From Planctomycetota bacterium (GTDB lineage Bacteria; Planctomycetota; UBA8742; UBA2392): a stretch of 64,000 bases of DNA. Of the stretch, positions 16,693 through 26,990 are shown in pieces. The notes below the pieces were generated by a model. That model was not told the origin of the DNA, ran no database searches, and saw only the letters and a program-made list of their open reading frames with translations. The DNA lies in NCBI GenBank assembly GCA_027493625.1, contig JAOSKM010000001.1, positions 711,489-775,488 on the forward strand, given 5' to 3'. The position numbers and the translations under genes are program-made. Every line of letters begins with the position of its first letter. Position 1 is the first letter of the stretch.

Positions 16693-17802
16693 TTACTTGC
16701 CCTTGCCCAGGAATTCACGGATCGAGTTCATGATCCCTTCCACGTTGGCGATGTCGCTGGTGATCACCTTCTCGTTGCCGCCGTAGCGGTGGTCGAGGTC
16801 TTCCTTGAACTTGCCGCTGCCGTAGGCGCTGCGCACCTGGCCGTAGCAGAACATGTTGCTGGCGGGCAGGATTTCGCCGTCCAGCAGCTTGAAGCACTGG
16901 CCGGTGTCGTCGGCACCCCAGTTGTCGCCGTCCGAGAAATGGAACGGGTAGATGTTCCACTCCAGCGGGTTGAAGCGTTCACGGATGATCTTGGAGCACA
17001 GCTGGTAAGCGCTGCTGATCTTGGTGCCGCCGGACTCACGCAGGTGAAAGAAGGTGTGTTCGTCCACTTCTTTCGCTTCCGCGTCATGCACGATGTAGAC
17101 GCTCTGGATGTTCTTGTACTGGCTGCGCAGCCAGGTATCGAGCCAGAAGGTCTCGATGCGCACGATCTCTTTCTGCTCTTCGCCCATGCTGCCGCTGACG
17201 TCCATCATGTAGATCAGCACCGCGCTGTTTTCCGGGATCGGGCGCACTTCCCAGCTGCGGTAGCGCCGGTCGTCGCGCTCGGGGATGATCACCGGGTTCA
17301 GCGGGTCGTACTCGCCGCTGGCCACCTGGCGCAGCAGCGCGGCCTTGAAAGTACGCTTGAAGTGCCGCAGCGACTCGGGACCGATGCGCCGGATGCCGAC
17401 GTAGCGCGACTTCTCGGTCTGCACCACATGCTTGCCCTTCGGCTCGATGCGCGGCAGCTCAAGCTCTTCGCCCAGGATTTCCGCCAGCTCCTGCAGCGTA
17501 ACGTCCACCTCCAGCACGTGCTCTCCGGGCTTGTCGCCGGCCTCCGCGCCTGTGCCGGGCTCGCCGTCCTGGCCCAGCGCGTCGCCCACGTCGCCGTCGC
17601 CCTGGCCCACGCCGCCGGTCTGCTTCTGCCCGAACTTGAAGCGGGGAATGTCGATCTGCGGCAGCGGGATGCTCACGGCATCCTTGCCCTTGCGCCCCAC
17701 CAGCTCCCCGTTGGAGAGAAAGCGGCGCAGCTCTTTGCGGATGCGGCCGCGGACTATCTGGCGGAAGCGGCCGTGATCGCCTTCAATCTTGTGCATCTTC
17801 AT
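16693..17802 (-). CDS. yeaH: YeaH family protein (DUF444, von Willebrand-like)
   Basis: A 369-aa cytoplasmic protein of the DUF444/YeaH family. The central MIDAS motif DVSGSMG (about residue 200) marks a metal-dependent von Willebrand A-like domain; other family blocks are [23 protein letters not shown] and [11 protein letters not shown] Gly/Asp-rich linker lies at residues 60-95. In many bacteria it works with the PrkA kinase and SpoVR in starvation or stress physiology. Here prkA is 2.6 kb downstream on the minus-strand map and spoVR is over 20 kb away on the other strand. Confidence 0.92.
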   Translation of the reverse strand: MKMHKIEGDHGRFRQIVRGRIRKELRRFLSNGELVGRKGKDAVSIPLPQIDIPRFKFGQKQTGGVGQGDGDVGDALGQDGEPGTGAEAGDKPGEHVLEVDVTLQELAEILGEELELPRIEPKGKHVVQTEKSRYVGIRRIGPESLRHFKRTFKAALLRQVASGEYDPLNPVIIPERDDRRYRSWEVRPIPENSAVLIYMMDVSGSMGEEQKEIVRIETFWLDTWLRSQYKNIQSVYIVHDAEAKEVDEHTFFHLRESGGTKISSAYQLCSKIIRERFNPLEWNIYPFHFSDGDNWGADDTGQCFKLLDGEILPASNMFCYGQVRSAYGSGKFKEDLDHRYGGNEKVITSDIANVEGIMNSIREFLGKGK

Positions 17803-17851
17803 CGTTGATCCAGTCTACCACCGGTTGTCCCGCGGGACACATCCCCGCCGA

Positions 17852-18517
17852 TCACGAGCTCGGCAGGATTTCCAGGCGCCCCAGCCCGGCGTAGCCGCGC
17901 ACCAGGGATTCCTCTTCGTCGAAAGAGTGCCCCATGCCCCGGATGTCGCTGCCCGCGAACCAGTTGAAGCCGACCAGGCTGACCGGCATTCCCTTGAAGC
18001 GCGGGTCGGCCAGTACGCGCTCGATGCCCAGGATGCCCGTCGATGGCAGGATCTGCTCCCTCGGTGTGCTGCTGAATCTCGCCAGTTTCTCCTGCACGCT
18101 TTCGTACTCCGCGCGCGTGGTGTAGATCGCGGGCTTGGCGCTCATCCCGTTCGCACGCAGGATCTTGGCGCCGTAGTCGAAGTACTGTTTGCGGGTGCGC
18201 GGGTGTCGCAGCAGAAGCCATAAGCGCTGCAGCGCCCCCTGCCGAGGATGACGGAACCACAGTTCCTCGGCCTGCTCGGCGGGCGGCCATCCGCGCCAGG
18301 TCTGCTTTTTGTAGGCGTCTCGGCCGTTGGCCCTCAGGTTGATCCAGACCAGCACGGTGGTGCGGGTTCCGGTGTTCTTGCCCCAGTTCCTGCACAGGTT
18401 GAATCTCACCACATGGCGGCTGTTGTCGATAAATTCGCCGTAGTCGATGTTCACGTCCGCGTTGCCCACGAGCACGACTCGCGGCTGAAGCTCGGCCATG
18501 ACCGCGCGCTCCGTCAT
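17852..18517 (-). CDS. GT29 sialyltransferase-like protein
   Basis: A 221-aa protein whose N-terminus resembles the sialyl-motif L of family 29: RVVLVGNADVN, YGEFID, VVRFNLCRNWGKNTGTRT. The pattern VGN...ID...VxRFN...GTRT is the CMP-binding landmark of that fold. Bacterial proteins of this type are often misnamed urease-operon accessory proteins. The end of the chain (SLVGFNWF, MGHSFDEEESLV) may hold the catalytic His region. It overlaps the GT9 stop by four bases, so it is coupled to that glycosyltransferase. The acceptor is unknown and true sialyl transfer is unproven. Confidence 0.65.
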   Translation of the reverse strand: MTERAVMAELQPRVVLVGNADVNIDYGEFIDNSRHVVRFNLCRNWGKNTGTRTTVLVWINLRANGRDAYKKQTWRGWPPAEQAEELWFRHPRQGALQRLWLLLRHPRTRKQYFDYGAKILRANGMSAKPAIYTTRAEYESVQEKLARFSSTPREQILPSTGILGIERVLADPRFKGMPVSLVGFNWFAGSDIRGMGHSFDEEESLVRGYAGLGRLEILPSS

Positions 18518-19632
18518 TCGCCCAACAGCCCGTCCAGCGCCCTTTGCACGTCATCCACGCTGATCAGCTTCATCAACACGCCCTCGTTGTCTTCGCGGCG
18601 GTCGTAATCAGCCGGGCGCCTGGAGGAGTCGCCCTGCAGTACTACGGCTTTCTGTTGCTTCGGGTGAGGGCCGGTCCAGGCCGGGTCGTCCGGGCCGAAC
18701 AGGGCGATGGTCGGCACGTCCAGTGCAAAACCGGCCTGCATCAGGCCCGTGTCACCGGTGATGTGCGCTGCGCACAGCTGCAACAAGGCAGCGCTGCCCA
18801 TGAACGGCAGCTTTCCGACCGCGAAGTGAACGGGCGATTCGTGGTCGCAATGTTCGCGGACCATCTCGGCCAGCAGCGTGTCGTCGGGGCCGCCGACGAA
18901 CAGGCAGGCGTGGCCCCTGTCGCACAGAACGCGCGCCAGCGCGACCCAGTGAGTGATGGGCCAGCGCTTGCTGGGCAGCGATCCACCGAGGTTCATGGCG
19001 ATCGCCTGCCCGGCCTTGAGGTTCATGGAATGCAGCAGTTCAGCCGCCTGGGCGCGGTCGCCGTCGTCAGGAAACAGCTCGGTGTGCCAATGGGTGCCCG
19101 CGGCCCCGACGGCGCGGCACAGGGCCAGGCGCGCGTCGATGGTGTGGGCGCCCCCGGCGCGGTCCGCGGGCGGCAGCTTGACCGAGTAGAGCTCGCTGAA
19201 GGTGTGGCTCTCGTAGCCGACCATGAACTTCGGGCGCGCTACGCCTATCATGGGCACCACGTCGGGGTCGTTGGCGTGCTGGATGATCGCGACGTCGTAC
19301 TTCTTTTCGCGCAGCTCGCGGATGGTCGCGCGCACGCGCTTGAACTTGCCGGGGTAGACCACGATGTCGCTGAGGTGGGGGTTGTTCTCAACCAGTTCGA
19401 CGCGGCGGCGGTCCACGAACAGGTCGATGCGCGCCTTCGGGAAGCTTTCACGCAGGTCGGCGATGGGCGCCGTGCAGAAGATGGTGTCGCCGATGCCTGT
19501 GGTGTTCACCACCAGGATGCGCGCCGTGGTGTCGGGCGCCAGCGGTTCCAGCGGCTGGGGCGGGAATCGACGGGCCTGGCGGCGGGCCCAGCCCAGCGCG
19601 ATCCTCGTCGACAACCTTGGAACCTTAGGCAT
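18514..19632 (-). CDS. Glycosyltransferase family 9 (heptosyltransferase-like)
   Basis: A 372-aa GT-B enzyme. The N-terminal domain has VVNTTGIGDTIFCTAPIADLRESFP (the GIGDTI loop) and the C-terminal domain carries the nucleotide-sugar site: NLGGSLPSKRWPITHWVALA and HITGDTGLMQAGFALDVPTIALFGP. GT9 enzymes add heptose or related sugars to the lipopolysaccharide core at the inner membrane. It lies between the Zn-ribbon protein (eight-base overlap) and the GT29-like gene (four-base overlap), forming a three-gene operon. Confidence 0.88.
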   Translation of the reverse strand: MPKVPRLSTRIALGWARRQARRFPPQPLEPLAPDTTARILVVNTTGIGDTIFCTAPIADLRESFPKARIDLFVDRRRVELVENNPHLSDIVVYPGKFKRVRATIRELREKKYDVAIIQHANDPDVVPMIGVARPKFMVGYESHTFSELYSVKLPPADRAGGAHTIDARLALCRAVGAAGTHWHTELFPDDGDRAQAAELLHSMNLKAGQAIAMNLGGSLPSKRWPITHWVALARVLCDRGHACLFVGGPDDTLLAEMVREHCDHESPVHFAVGKLPFMGSAALLQLCAAHITGDTGLMQAGFALDVPTIALFGPDDPAWTGPHPKQQKAVVLQGDSSRRPADYDRREDNEGVLMKLISVDDVQRALDGLLGE

Positions 19633-20302
19633 TCGTCACATGAAGCTGTGTTTGCATTTCCGGACAGAACGGCGCGGCAAAACGCATGTACGTACCACAG
19701 CGCGGACACTGCTTGCTGTCCCGCTTGAAGGTGTTCTGCACCTGCTGCAGCAGCTCATTGCCCGGCCACTTCTGCAGGGCCTTGGCCAGCATGCCTGCAG
19801 CTTTCTGGAACTCTTCCTGCGTCATGAACAGGTCGATCTTGTCCGCCACGGCCTCCACGTCGCCTGCGTCGAGGCGCAGCATCATATCGTAGAAACGGTG
19901 AGCCTTGGCGTAGTTGCGCTCGGACTTGGCCATGATGGCGTGGGCCTTGACCAGCAGGCGGTGCGCGGGGCGCTTCTTGGCGGCCGCGTCGAGGATCGAC
20001 TTGCCGCGCTTGCGCAGCTCGTCTTCCATCATGGGTCCGGCGCTGGACCACACGGTCATGGCGAGGCCCCAGACCACGGTGCCGGGTTCGTCGGTGTAGG
20101 CCGCGTTGATGAAGGTCTCGGCGAATTCGGTCTGGCCGTCGACGATCTCGCGCATGGCCTGTTCGACCTTGATCTTGGCGAGCTCGACTCTTTCAGGGTC
20201 CGGCTTCTGGTTGCTGTCCTTGAGGCTCATGACGTAGCGACGCCCCAGGCGGGCGAAGTACTCAAGGTAGCGGACGTCAAAAGCCTCGGCTGCTTCAAAC
20301 AT
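19625..20302 (-). CDS. Helical-repeat protein with C-terminal zinc ribbon
   Basis: A 225-aa soluble protein. Residues 60-185 are helical and TPR-like (AKAHRFYDMMLRLDAGDVEAVADK, quoted as AKAHRFYDMMLRLDAGD). The C-terminus has CPRCGTYMRFAAPFCPEM, a CxxC...C zinc-ribbon-like knuckle. No family name recognised. It precedes and overlaps the GT9 gene, so it may help this envelope-sugar operon, but function is unknown. Confidence 0.6.
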   Translation of the reverse strand: MFEAAEAFDVRYLEYFARLGRRYVMSLKDSNQKPDPERVELAKIKVEQAMREIVDGQTEFAETFINAAYTDEPGTVVWGLAMTVWSSAGPMMEDELRKRGKSILDAAAKKRPAHRLLVKAHAIMAKSERNYAKAHRFYDMMLRLDAGDVEAVADKIDLFMTQEEFQKAAGMLAKALQKWPGNELLQQVQNTFKRDSKQCPRCGTYMRFAAPFCPEMQTQLHVTNA

Positions 20303-20327
20303 GTCGTCGGTCCAGGATTACGAATTC

Positions 20328-20397
20328 CAATTACCAATGACCAACGACCAATGGAAGAGCCTACGAGAGACCATTGGTGATTGGACATTGGTCATTG
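20328..20397. repeat. Intergenic word-repeat hairpin 3 (CCAATGACCAA type)
   Basis: Two 27-base arms (20328-20354 and 20371-20397) are inverted copies with four mismatches, each made of the repeated word CCAATGACCAA and variants. The loop is 16 bases. It lies between prkA and the Zn-ribbon gene, which are both on the minus strand. Confidence 0.78.
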
Positions 20398-20406
20398 TTT
20401 TCAGGC

Positions 20407-22467
20407 TTACTCCTTGATGTCGCCACGGGCGAAGATGCTGGCCACGAAGTTCAGCAAGTCCGTCGCGCTGGTGTCGTTGTAGCCGTAACGGTCGATCAGA
20501 CGCTGCTTGACCACATCGATCTTGGCCTGGGTTTCCTTGTCGACCACGTTGCTGACCAGGCTGGTCAGCTTGATGCTGTCCTTCTGGTCCTCGAACAGCT
20601 TCAGCTCAAGGGCGCGGTGCAGGCGCTCGTTAGTCTTGTAGTCGAAGGTCTTGCCTTCAAGCGCCAGGGCACCGATGTAGTTCATGATCTCGCGCCGGAA
20701 GTCGTCCTTGCGTGACTCGCTGACGTCGATCTTTTCCTCGATGCTGCGCATGAAGCGCTCGTCGGGCTCCTGCATTTCGCCGGTGTACTTGTTGCGCACG
20801 CGCTCGCGCTGGGTGTAGGCCTTTACGTGGTCGATGTAGTTGCTGCACAGCCGCGCGATCGCCTCTTCATCGGCGCTGATCGCGCGCTGCACCTCGTTCT
20901 TGGCGATCTCTTCGTATTCCTGGCGCACCACGCCCAGCAGTTCGCGGTAGCGCTTCTTCACGTCCTCGCTGGTGATCAGCGAGTGGTGTTTTAAGCCCTG
21001 CTCCAGCTCGTTCATCAGCATGAACGGGTTCACGGTGTCCGCGGCCGGGTAGTTCACGATCGCGTTGCTGATCTTGTCCTGGATGTAGCGGGGGCTGATG
21101 CCCTGCAGGCCCTCGTTCTTGGCCTCGGCGCGCAGCTCGCGGATGTTGTCCTCGGTCATGCCTGGCACGCTCTTGCCGTTGTACAGCTTGAGCTTCTGCA
21201 GCAGGGTCAGGCCGCCGCGCTTGGGGTCTTCCAGGCGCGTGAGGATCGCCCACATGGCCGCGATCTCGATGGTGTGCGGGGCGATGTGCTTGTTGACGCG
21301 GGCCTTGGTGAAGTCCTTCTCGTAGATCTTGATCTCGTTGTCGAGCACCGTGTTGTACGGGATGTCGATCTTCACGGTGCGGTCGCGGAAGGCCTCCATC
21401 AGCTCGTTGCTCTGCAGGCGCTTGTACTCGGGCTCGTTGGTGTGGCCGAGGATCACCTCGTCGATGTCCGTCTGCGGGAACTTCTTGGGCTTGATCGAGT
21501 GCTCCTGCGAGGCGCCCAGCAGGTCGTACAGGAACGCGACGTCCAGCTTCAGCACCTCGATGAACTCGACGATGCCGCGATTGGCGACGTTGAATTCGCC
21601 GTCGAAGTTGAAGGCGCGCGGGTCGGAATCGACGCCGTAGAATGCAATCTTGCGGTAGTTGACGTCGCCCGTGAGTTCCGTGGCGTCCTGGTTCTTTTCG
21701 TCCTTGGGCTGGAAGGTGCCGATACCGACGCGGTCCTTTTCGCTGATCAGCAGGCGCTTCACCACCACGTGTTTCTCGACCACTTCGCGCCAGTTGCCTT
21801 CATACTTGGCGAGCAGGTCGTTCATGATCTTGCGCGACAGCGGGTCGAGTTCGCCCTCCACGCGCAACTTGTAGGGCAGGTCGGATTTCTCGTTGATCTG
21901 GTCGATCAGCTTCTGGCGGGCCTCCTTGGGCACCAGCTTCAGCGGCTCCTCGTTCATGGGCGACCAGATGATATCCGCGCCCGTTACTTCATCTTTGACG
22001 CGCCAGCCGAAGGTGTAGAGCCGGCCTTCTTCCTTGCGCGAGTAGCTTTCGAGGCCGCGCTTGAGCAGCCGGGCGATGGTGGACTTGGCCGAGCCCACAG
22101 GGCCGTGCAGCAGCAGCACGCGCTTTTCGGTGCCGAACTGGAAGGCCGCGCTCTTGAAGTGGCTCACCAGCTGCATCAGCTGCTTTTCGATGCCGAAAAT
22201 GGCCTCGTGGCCGCCGGTGAAGGGGTCGCCGAAGAACTTGTAGCGGACCAGGCGCTCCTTGAACTGGGTGAACTCGGAGCTGCCGTGGCTGAGGATCATG
22301 TCGTACACGCGCTGGTGCGCGTTGCGGACGATGCGCGGGTCGTCGAATACCATTTTCAGGTAGTCGTTGAAGCTGCCCTCCCACTGAAGCTCGCGGTATT
22401 CGCGGACTTCCGGGCTGTCCTCGATCGCATCCAGGATTGAGTTGATGTCAGGCGCGCGCTTGGCCAT
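20407..22467 (-). CDS. prkA: PrkA-family serine protein kinase / AAA protein
   Basis: A 686-aa protein from ATG 22467. The AAA domain has a Walker A loop [13 protein letters not shown] near residue 82 and the PrkA-specific blocks [32 protein letters not shown] and [12 protein letters not shown]; the C-terminal PrkA domain follows ([14 protein letters not shown] onwards). PrkA is a Ser/Thr kinase or AAA protease-like factor induced by nutrient stress; it usually sits beside yeaH and spoVR. Here yeaH lies about 2.6 kb further along the same strand, separated by three glycan-related genes. A longer frame upstream of 22467 has no support. Confidence 0.93.
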   Translation of the reverse strand: MAKRAPDINSILDAIEDSPEVREYRELQWEGSFNDYLKMVFDDPRIVRNAHQRVYDMILSHGSSEFTQFKERLVRYKFFGDPFTGGHEAIFGIEKQLMQLVSHFKSAAFQFGTEKRVLLLHGPVGSAKSTIARLLKRGLESYSRKEEGRLYTFGWRVKDEVTGADIIWSPMNEEPLKLVPKEARQKLIDQINEKSDLPYKLRVEGELDPLSRKIMNDLLAKYEGNWREVVEKHVVVKRLLISEKDRVGIGTFQPKDEKNQDATELTGDVNYRKIAFYGVDSDPRAFNFDGEFNVANRGIVEFIEVLKLDVAFLYDLLGASQEHSIKPKKFPQTDIDEVILGHTNEPEYKRLQSNELMEAFRDRTVKIDIPYNTVLDNEIKIYEKDFTKARVNKHIAPHTIEIAAMWAILTRLEDPKRGGLTLLQKLKLYNGKSVPGMTEDNIRELRAEAKNEGLQGISPRYIQDKISNAIVNYPAADTVNPFMLMNELEQGLKHHSLITSEDVKKRYRELLGVVRQEYEEIAKNEVQRAISADEEAIARLCSNYIDHVKAYTQRERVRNKYTGEMQEPDERFMRSIEEKIDVSESRKDDFRREIMNYIGALALEGKTFDYKTNERLHRALELKLFEDQKDSIKLTSLVSNVVDKETQAKIDVVKQRLIDRYGYNDTSATDLLNFVASIFARGDIKE

Positions 22468-22572
22468 GCCTAGGTATCTCCATGCCCCGTGTCTACGGGA
22501 AGTGTACCAGTAAATGACAAACGTACTACAAGTGGAAACCCGGGGGAGAAACAGCAAACCCTTGCCGGCCGG

Positions 22573-23409
22573 TTACTTGAGGCGCGTCCGCGGATCAAGC
22601 CAGTCCCGCAGGCCGTCACCAAGCAGGTTGAAGCCGAGTACCGTGCCCAGGATGCACGCCCCGGCCACACCCACCTGGAAGGCGCCCTTGCTGGGTGAAT
22701 TCCAGCCGGCCTTCAGTATCAACCCCCATTCGGGATCGAAGGGATCGCCACCGAGCCCCAGGAACGCCAACCCCGCCACGTCGAGAATGGCGCTGCCCAT
22801 GCCAAGGGTGGCCAGTACGATCAGCGGAGTCAGGCAGTTGGGCAGCACATGACGCAGCAGGATGCGCAGGTGGGAATAGCCTAGCGCCCTGGCGGACTCC
22901 ACGTATTCCAGTGCCTTGACGCGGAGCACTTCAGCGCGCACCTGGCGGGCAAACAGCGGTGCGCCGACAATCCCGACGGCAAGCACAAGGTTCTCCAGCG
23001 ACTTGCCGAGAATCGCCACCATGACCACGGCGAGCAGGAAGCTGGGAAAGCTCATCATGAAATCCACGACGCGCATAAGCGCCAGGTCAACCCAGCGCCC
23101 GGCGTAGCCTGCCACCGCCCCGAGCAGCCCGCCAAGCAACAGGGCCAGCAGCGTCGCCAGCAGAGCGATCCGCAGTGTCGTCCGCGCGCCGTATACAATC
23201 CGGCTGAACAGGTCGTATCCCTGTCCATCCAGCCCAAGCCAGTGATCGGCGGACGGATCAGCGAAGAAATCATATGAGACCGGGTCTTTGGGGCCGTACT
23301 CAGTCAGCACCGGCGCCAGCACCGCGGCTGCAATAACGAGCAGTATCAGAAACACACCCGCCTGGGCCGGTCTGTGTTTCCGCAGGAATCGCAGGAAGTC
23401 GCGGATCAT
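22573..23409 (-). CDS. dppC: Peptide/nickel-type ABC transporter permease (DppC-like)
   Basis: A 278-aa inner-membrane permease with a long first membrane helix (residues 17-38), the conserved periplasmic loop ADHWLGLDGQGYDLFSRIVYGARTTL (core WLGLDGQGYDLFSR), four further helices and the cytoplasmic EAA loop YVESARALGYSHLRILLRHVLPN that docks to the ATPase. It starts four bases before the end of dppB. No ATPase genes (dppD/dppF) follow in this window: the next gene is prkA. Energy must come from ATPases encoded elsewhere. Confidence 0.9.
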   Translation of the reverse strand: MIRDFLRFLRKHRPAQAGVFLILLVIAAAVLAPVLTEYGPKDPVSYDFFADPSADHWLGLDGQGYDLFSRIVYGARTTLRIALLATLLALLLGGLLGAVAGYAGRWVDLALMRVVDFMMSFPSFLLAVVMVAILGKSLENLVLAVGIVGAPLFARQVRAEVLRVKALEYVESARALGYSHLRILLRHVLPNCLTPLIVLATLGMGSAILDVAGLAFLGLGGDPFDPEWGLILKAGWNSPSKGAFQVGVAGACILGTVLGFNLLGDGLRDWLDPRTRLK

Positions 23410-24428
23410 TCCCGCCCCCTGTGCCTCAGTCGCGGATCGATGACCGAGTAGCTGATGTCCGTAAACAGGTTCACGAGCACAAAGAAGGTGGCGATGATCA
23501 ACACGGAAGCCTGCAGTGGCTTGCCATCCAGGCGAATCACGGCATCCACGACGTAGCGGCCCATGCCGGGCCAGTTGAAGATGGTTTCCGTCAGCACGGC
23601 CCCGCCCAGCAGGTATCCGAATTGGGTACCGATCGAGGTAATGACCGGGATCAGAGCGTTGCGCATGGCATGGCGGATCACCACCGGTGCGGGCGCCACG
23701 CCCTTTGCGCGCGCGGTGCGGATGTAGTCCTGGTCAAGGACTTCCAGCATGCTGGCGCGCGTCATGCGTGCAATCAGCGCCATTGGCACCGTAGCCAGCA
23801 CGAATGCCGGCAGGGCAAGGTGATGCAGCAACTCCAGTGCAAGCTCGGGGCTGCGGTAAGTGAAAATGGCTTCGTAGATGAAGAACCCTGTGTCAGGCTG
23901 AAAGCCCTGCCAGCCCGCCTCGTTGAAGCGGCCTCCGAATGGCACCAGACCCAGGTCGCCGGCCACCAGCTGCTGCAACATGAAACCGAGCCAGAAGATC
24001 GGCATGCTCACGCCGGTCAGTGCGATGAACAGACAAATGAAATCCCAGACCGAACGCGGTTTCACGGACGCCAGGATGCCGAGGGATATTCCCATGATCG
24101 AGGCAAGCAGCATGGCCGCAACTGCAAGCTCAATGGTGGCCGGAATCTTCTGCTGCAGTTCCCTGGAGACTTCCTGGTTGCTGAAGTAGCTGCGCCCGAA
24201 GTCGCCGGTCGCGGCGTTGCTGACGAAATCCGCGTACTGCACGGGTAATGGGCGATCCAGCCCCAGCTCATGGCGCATCGCCGCCATGTTTTCTTCGGTC
24301 GCCTGCTGCCCGAGCAGCGCTGCAGTCGGGTCGCCCGGCAGCGCGTGCAGCAAAAGAAAACTGGCGATGCTGATCGCAATCAGCATCGGCACTGCGGCCA
24401 GGACTCTTCTCAGGATGTGAGTGAACAA
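23406..24428 (-). CDS. dppB: Peptide/nickel-type ABC transporter permease (DppB-like)
   Basis: A 340-aa permease. The N-terminus (FTHILRRVLAAVPMLIAISIASFLLL; core RRVLAAVPMLI) and LPGDPTAALLG are the hallmark start of DppB/OppB, and the EAA loop is DYIRTARAKGVAPAPVVIRHAMRN (core RTARAKG). Six membrane segments are visible. It should form the membrane channel with DppC for uptake of di- or oligopeptides (or nickel). It lies 18 bases after the binding-protein gene. Confidence 0.92.
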   Translation of the reverse strand: MFTHILRRVLAAVPMLIAISIASFLLLHALPGDPTAALLGQQATEENMAAMRHELGLDRPLPVQYADFVSNAATGDFGRSYFSNQEVSRELQQKIPATIELAVAAMLLASIMGISLGILASVKPRSVWDFICLFIALTGVSMPIFWLGFMLQQLVAGDLGLVPFGGRFNEAGWQGFQPDTGFFIYEAIFTYRSPELALELLHHLALPAFVLATVPMALIARMTRASMLEVLDQDYIRTARAKGVAPAPVVIRHAMRNALIPVITSIGTQFGYLLGGAVLTETIFNWPGMGRYVVDAVIRLDGKPLQASVLIIATFFVLVNLFTDISYSVIDPRLRHRGRE

Positions 24429-24446
24429 AGGGCTTTCCCGCCCACC

Positions 24447-26102
24447 CTATTCCTCAATCGAAGCCTTGTGGAAATGGTACTGACCCGTTGTATCGACCAG
24501 CACGCCGGTCAGGTTGCTGCGCCAGGCCAGGCTGCGCTGGGCCGAAAGCAGTGGAACCATGGGGCGGAAAGTTTCAAACACCCATTTTTTCCAGGTCTTC
24601 GTAAGACTTCTGGCGCCTGGTCTCGTCGGTCTCCACTCCGGCGGCATCCATGCGCGCCATCACTTCTTCGTTGTAGAATCGTGCCGCATTCAGGGGCGCG
24701 GGCTTGCCGTCACTGCCCCCCAGCAGCGGGCGCCAGAAGTTGTCAGGCTCGCCGGAGTCGCCCATCCAGCCCAACAGCACCAGCGCAAACTTGCCGCTTT
24801 TGACTCGGCCAGTGATCTCACTCATGGGCGACTTGGCCAGCGTGACCTCCAGACCGACTTCCTTCAGCTGCTGCTGAATCAGGTTGGCGATCTCGTCCGG
24901 ATACAGCAGGTACGGGCGCGCAACGTCCGGCATGAGCAGTTCAAGCTTCGCGCCCTCCGCTTCGGCCTCCTTGATCAGAGTTCTTGCCCGAGCGATGGCC
25001 TCCTCACGGGGCACGGTGTCGGTCGGGGGCTTGTAACCCTTCGGGAAGCCTAACGACGGTGGGGGAAGCAACACATGCTGCGAGACCGCCTTGCCGGAAA
25101 ACTTCGCGACCATCGGATCGCGGTTGATCGCAAGTGCGATAGCCTCGCGCACGTTGCGGTTGGCGGTGACGTGTCCATTCTCGGCCGGGACGTTCATGGC
25201 CAGGTAGCACAGGTTCATTCCCTGCCAGGTGTGGAGGGTGACGTCTTTGTTGGATTCGAGGTCTGCCCAGTCGCCGGGGTCGAGGTTGTCGGTGAACTGG
25301 ATATCGCCTGCGATCAGGCGTTGCGTGCGCTGTCGCACTTCGGCCTGGGTCTGGAAGACGACACGTTCGATTTTCGGTGCTCCATCCCAGTATCCCGGAA
25401 AAGAGGTGAGCGTCAGGTTCGCGCCGGATTCCTTGTAGTCACCGCCTGACGCGATGGTGTAGGGACCGGTGCCCGCCGGGTGGCTCGTCAGCCAGGAGGA
25501 GCGCTCGGCCGGGTTGGTGATCGTTGCCATGTGGTCGATCGCCTTGGGACTCACGATCATCGCCGGATGGATACCGATGTTGCTCAGGAACCGCGGATTG
25601 GGCCCCTTCAGCGTGATGGTCACGGCATTCCCGTCAACCTTGATGCCCGTGACGTCACCGAAAAAGCCCTTGCGGTAGGGGCGCTCCACGGGTTTTGACG
25701 GGGCGTCTTCGTCCACCAGCCGAGCAAGCGACTTCTTCACCGCAGCCGCGTCCAGCTTGCTGCCATCGTGGAAGGTCACCCCTCCCGAATTACGAACGTG
25801 TACTCTGACTTGTCGTCATTGGAGGTCCAACTGGTTGCCAGGCCGGGCTCCCAGACCACCTTCGGAGTGCCGACACTGGGCCTGACCAGCGTCTCGTACA
25901 TCTGCAGCAATACCGTGACGTCACCGCCGCTTTCCGTTGCCTGGGGATCCAGGTTTTCGGACTTGTCCGCGCGCAGTACGGTCACGGTTTTCGAAGCTTC
26001 GACCTTGGTGAGCGAAGGAGCGTTGCCGCCGCCGCAGGCGGTGTTGAGGATTGCGCTCAGGGCTACGGCGCCGAACAGGGCCAGGGTTGCCAGTGGCTTC
26101 AT
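24447..26102 (-). CDS. dppA: Peptide ABC transporter substrate-binding lipoprotein, two frameshifts
   Basis: A periplasmic solute-binding lipoprotein of SBP family 5. It starts at ATG 26102 (AGAGGT upstream) with a signal peptide and lipobox-like LNTACGGG. The frame breaks at a G4 run (C4 on the plus strand, 25779-25782): one extra G gives REGVTFHDGSKLDAAAVKKSL, the family signature. It breaks again at A6 (T6 at 24585-24590): one A fewer gives YEDLEKWVFETFRPMVPLL up to the true stop at 24447. All three pieces are well conserved, so the gene is probably intact in the organism and the two indels are sequence errors. Confidence 0.83.
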
Positions 26103-26203
26103 GGTTACCTCTCGCGTCACGGGGGCGCGTATTGGTACGAATGACGGTAGGGGAGTGCGAAGTTACCCCCCAACCCGCGCCACGCAAGCGGATTCGCGCC
26201 CAA

Positions 26204-26845
26204 TCAATTGCCGGTGGGGGAGACACCCAACTGCTGCTCCAGCGCCGCCACCCGGGCTTCCAGGGCCGCGATGCGCTCCTCCAGTGCCGGGCTGGCGGTG
26301 CGCACGGTTACGCGGGTTGAGGCGCTTGCCTCCTCTGCGCTGGGGGCTTCGTCCTCGGGGTACAGGCAGTGGGCCCAGATCACGCCGCGGGCGCGGTTGG
26401 GGTCGCTGATCCGCTTCGCCAGCGGCTCGTCGCGGCCTGACAACTCCTCCAGTACCTTGTGCAGCGCCGGCAGGTCGGCGATCGGCGCCATGCGGCCGGC
26501 GCGCTGGCGCAGCTCGCCCTCGGTCTGCGGGCCGCGCAGCAGCAGCTCGGCGATCACGGCCGCCTGCTCGTTGCTGAGGCCGGTGTTGGTTACGAAGGCC
26601 TCTTCCCATTTGCTGACGCGGCTGCCGGCGCCGAAGAACTCGGTGGCGAAGCTGCGGCGCTTGAGGGTCTGCAGGGTTTCGAGCACGTCGTTCTCGGTGA
26701 AGCTGGTTTCCGGGTCGCGGGCGGACTTCTGGTTGCAGCCGTTGGTGAGCGCGTTCAGCGACAGCGGATAGTTCTGCGGCGTGGTCAGCGACTTCTCGAT
26801 CAGCGTGCCGATCACGCGGCGTTCGATGGCGGTCAGGGTCGGCAT
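26204..26845 (-). CDS. yceH: YceH family protein (UPF0502)
   Basis: A 213-aa protein of the YceH/DUF480 family: LTAIERRVIGTLIEKSLTTP near the N-terminus, YPLSLNALTNGCNQKSARDP, and AAVIAELLLRGPQTEGELRQR. The fold is two winged-helix domains; the role is unknown. The C-terminus adds a coiled-coil heptad stretch (LEERIAALEARVAALEQQLG). ATG 26845 is chosen because GGAGG lies five bases before it and the family starts there; the frame extends upstream without support. Confidence 0.88.
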   Translation of the reverse strand: MPTLTAIERRVIGTLIEKSLTTPQNYPLSLNALTNGCNQKSARDPETSFTENDVLETLQTLKRRSFATEFFGAGSRVSKWEEAFVTNTGLSNEQAAVIAELLLRGPQTEGELRQRAGRMAPIADLPALHKVLEELSGRDEPLAKRISDPNRARGVIWAHCLYPEDEAPSAEEASASTRVTVRTASPALEERIAALEARVAALEQQLGVSPTGN

Positions 26846-26907
26846 GGCATCCTCCGCGCGCATGATAGTGGGGGACGCGACAATGGCGAGGGCGAATGAA
26901 ACGACAA

Positions 26908-26930
26908 CCGGCGACCTGTGAGGTCGCCGG
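26908..26930 (-). terminator. Hairpin terminator after the selenoprotein gene
   Basis: CCGGCGACC-TGTGA-GGTCGCCGG forms a perfect 9-bp stem. On the minus strand it lies 61 bases after the stop of the thioredoxin gene and is followed by a T-containing stretch (TTGTCGTTTC). It lacks a long U tract, so it could instead be a REP-like palindrome. Confidence 0.55.
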
Positions 26931-26990
26931 TACATCGAACGCTGGTTGGCAACGGGCCCCGACCTCACGGCCGAGGCTCCCTGTCGCTGG

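Noticed and set aside
21274..22440. 388-codon plus-strand ORF
   Set aside because: Lies entirely antisense to prkA, has Val/Leu/Asp-rich composition expected from the reverse frame of a GC-rich gene, and no family motif.
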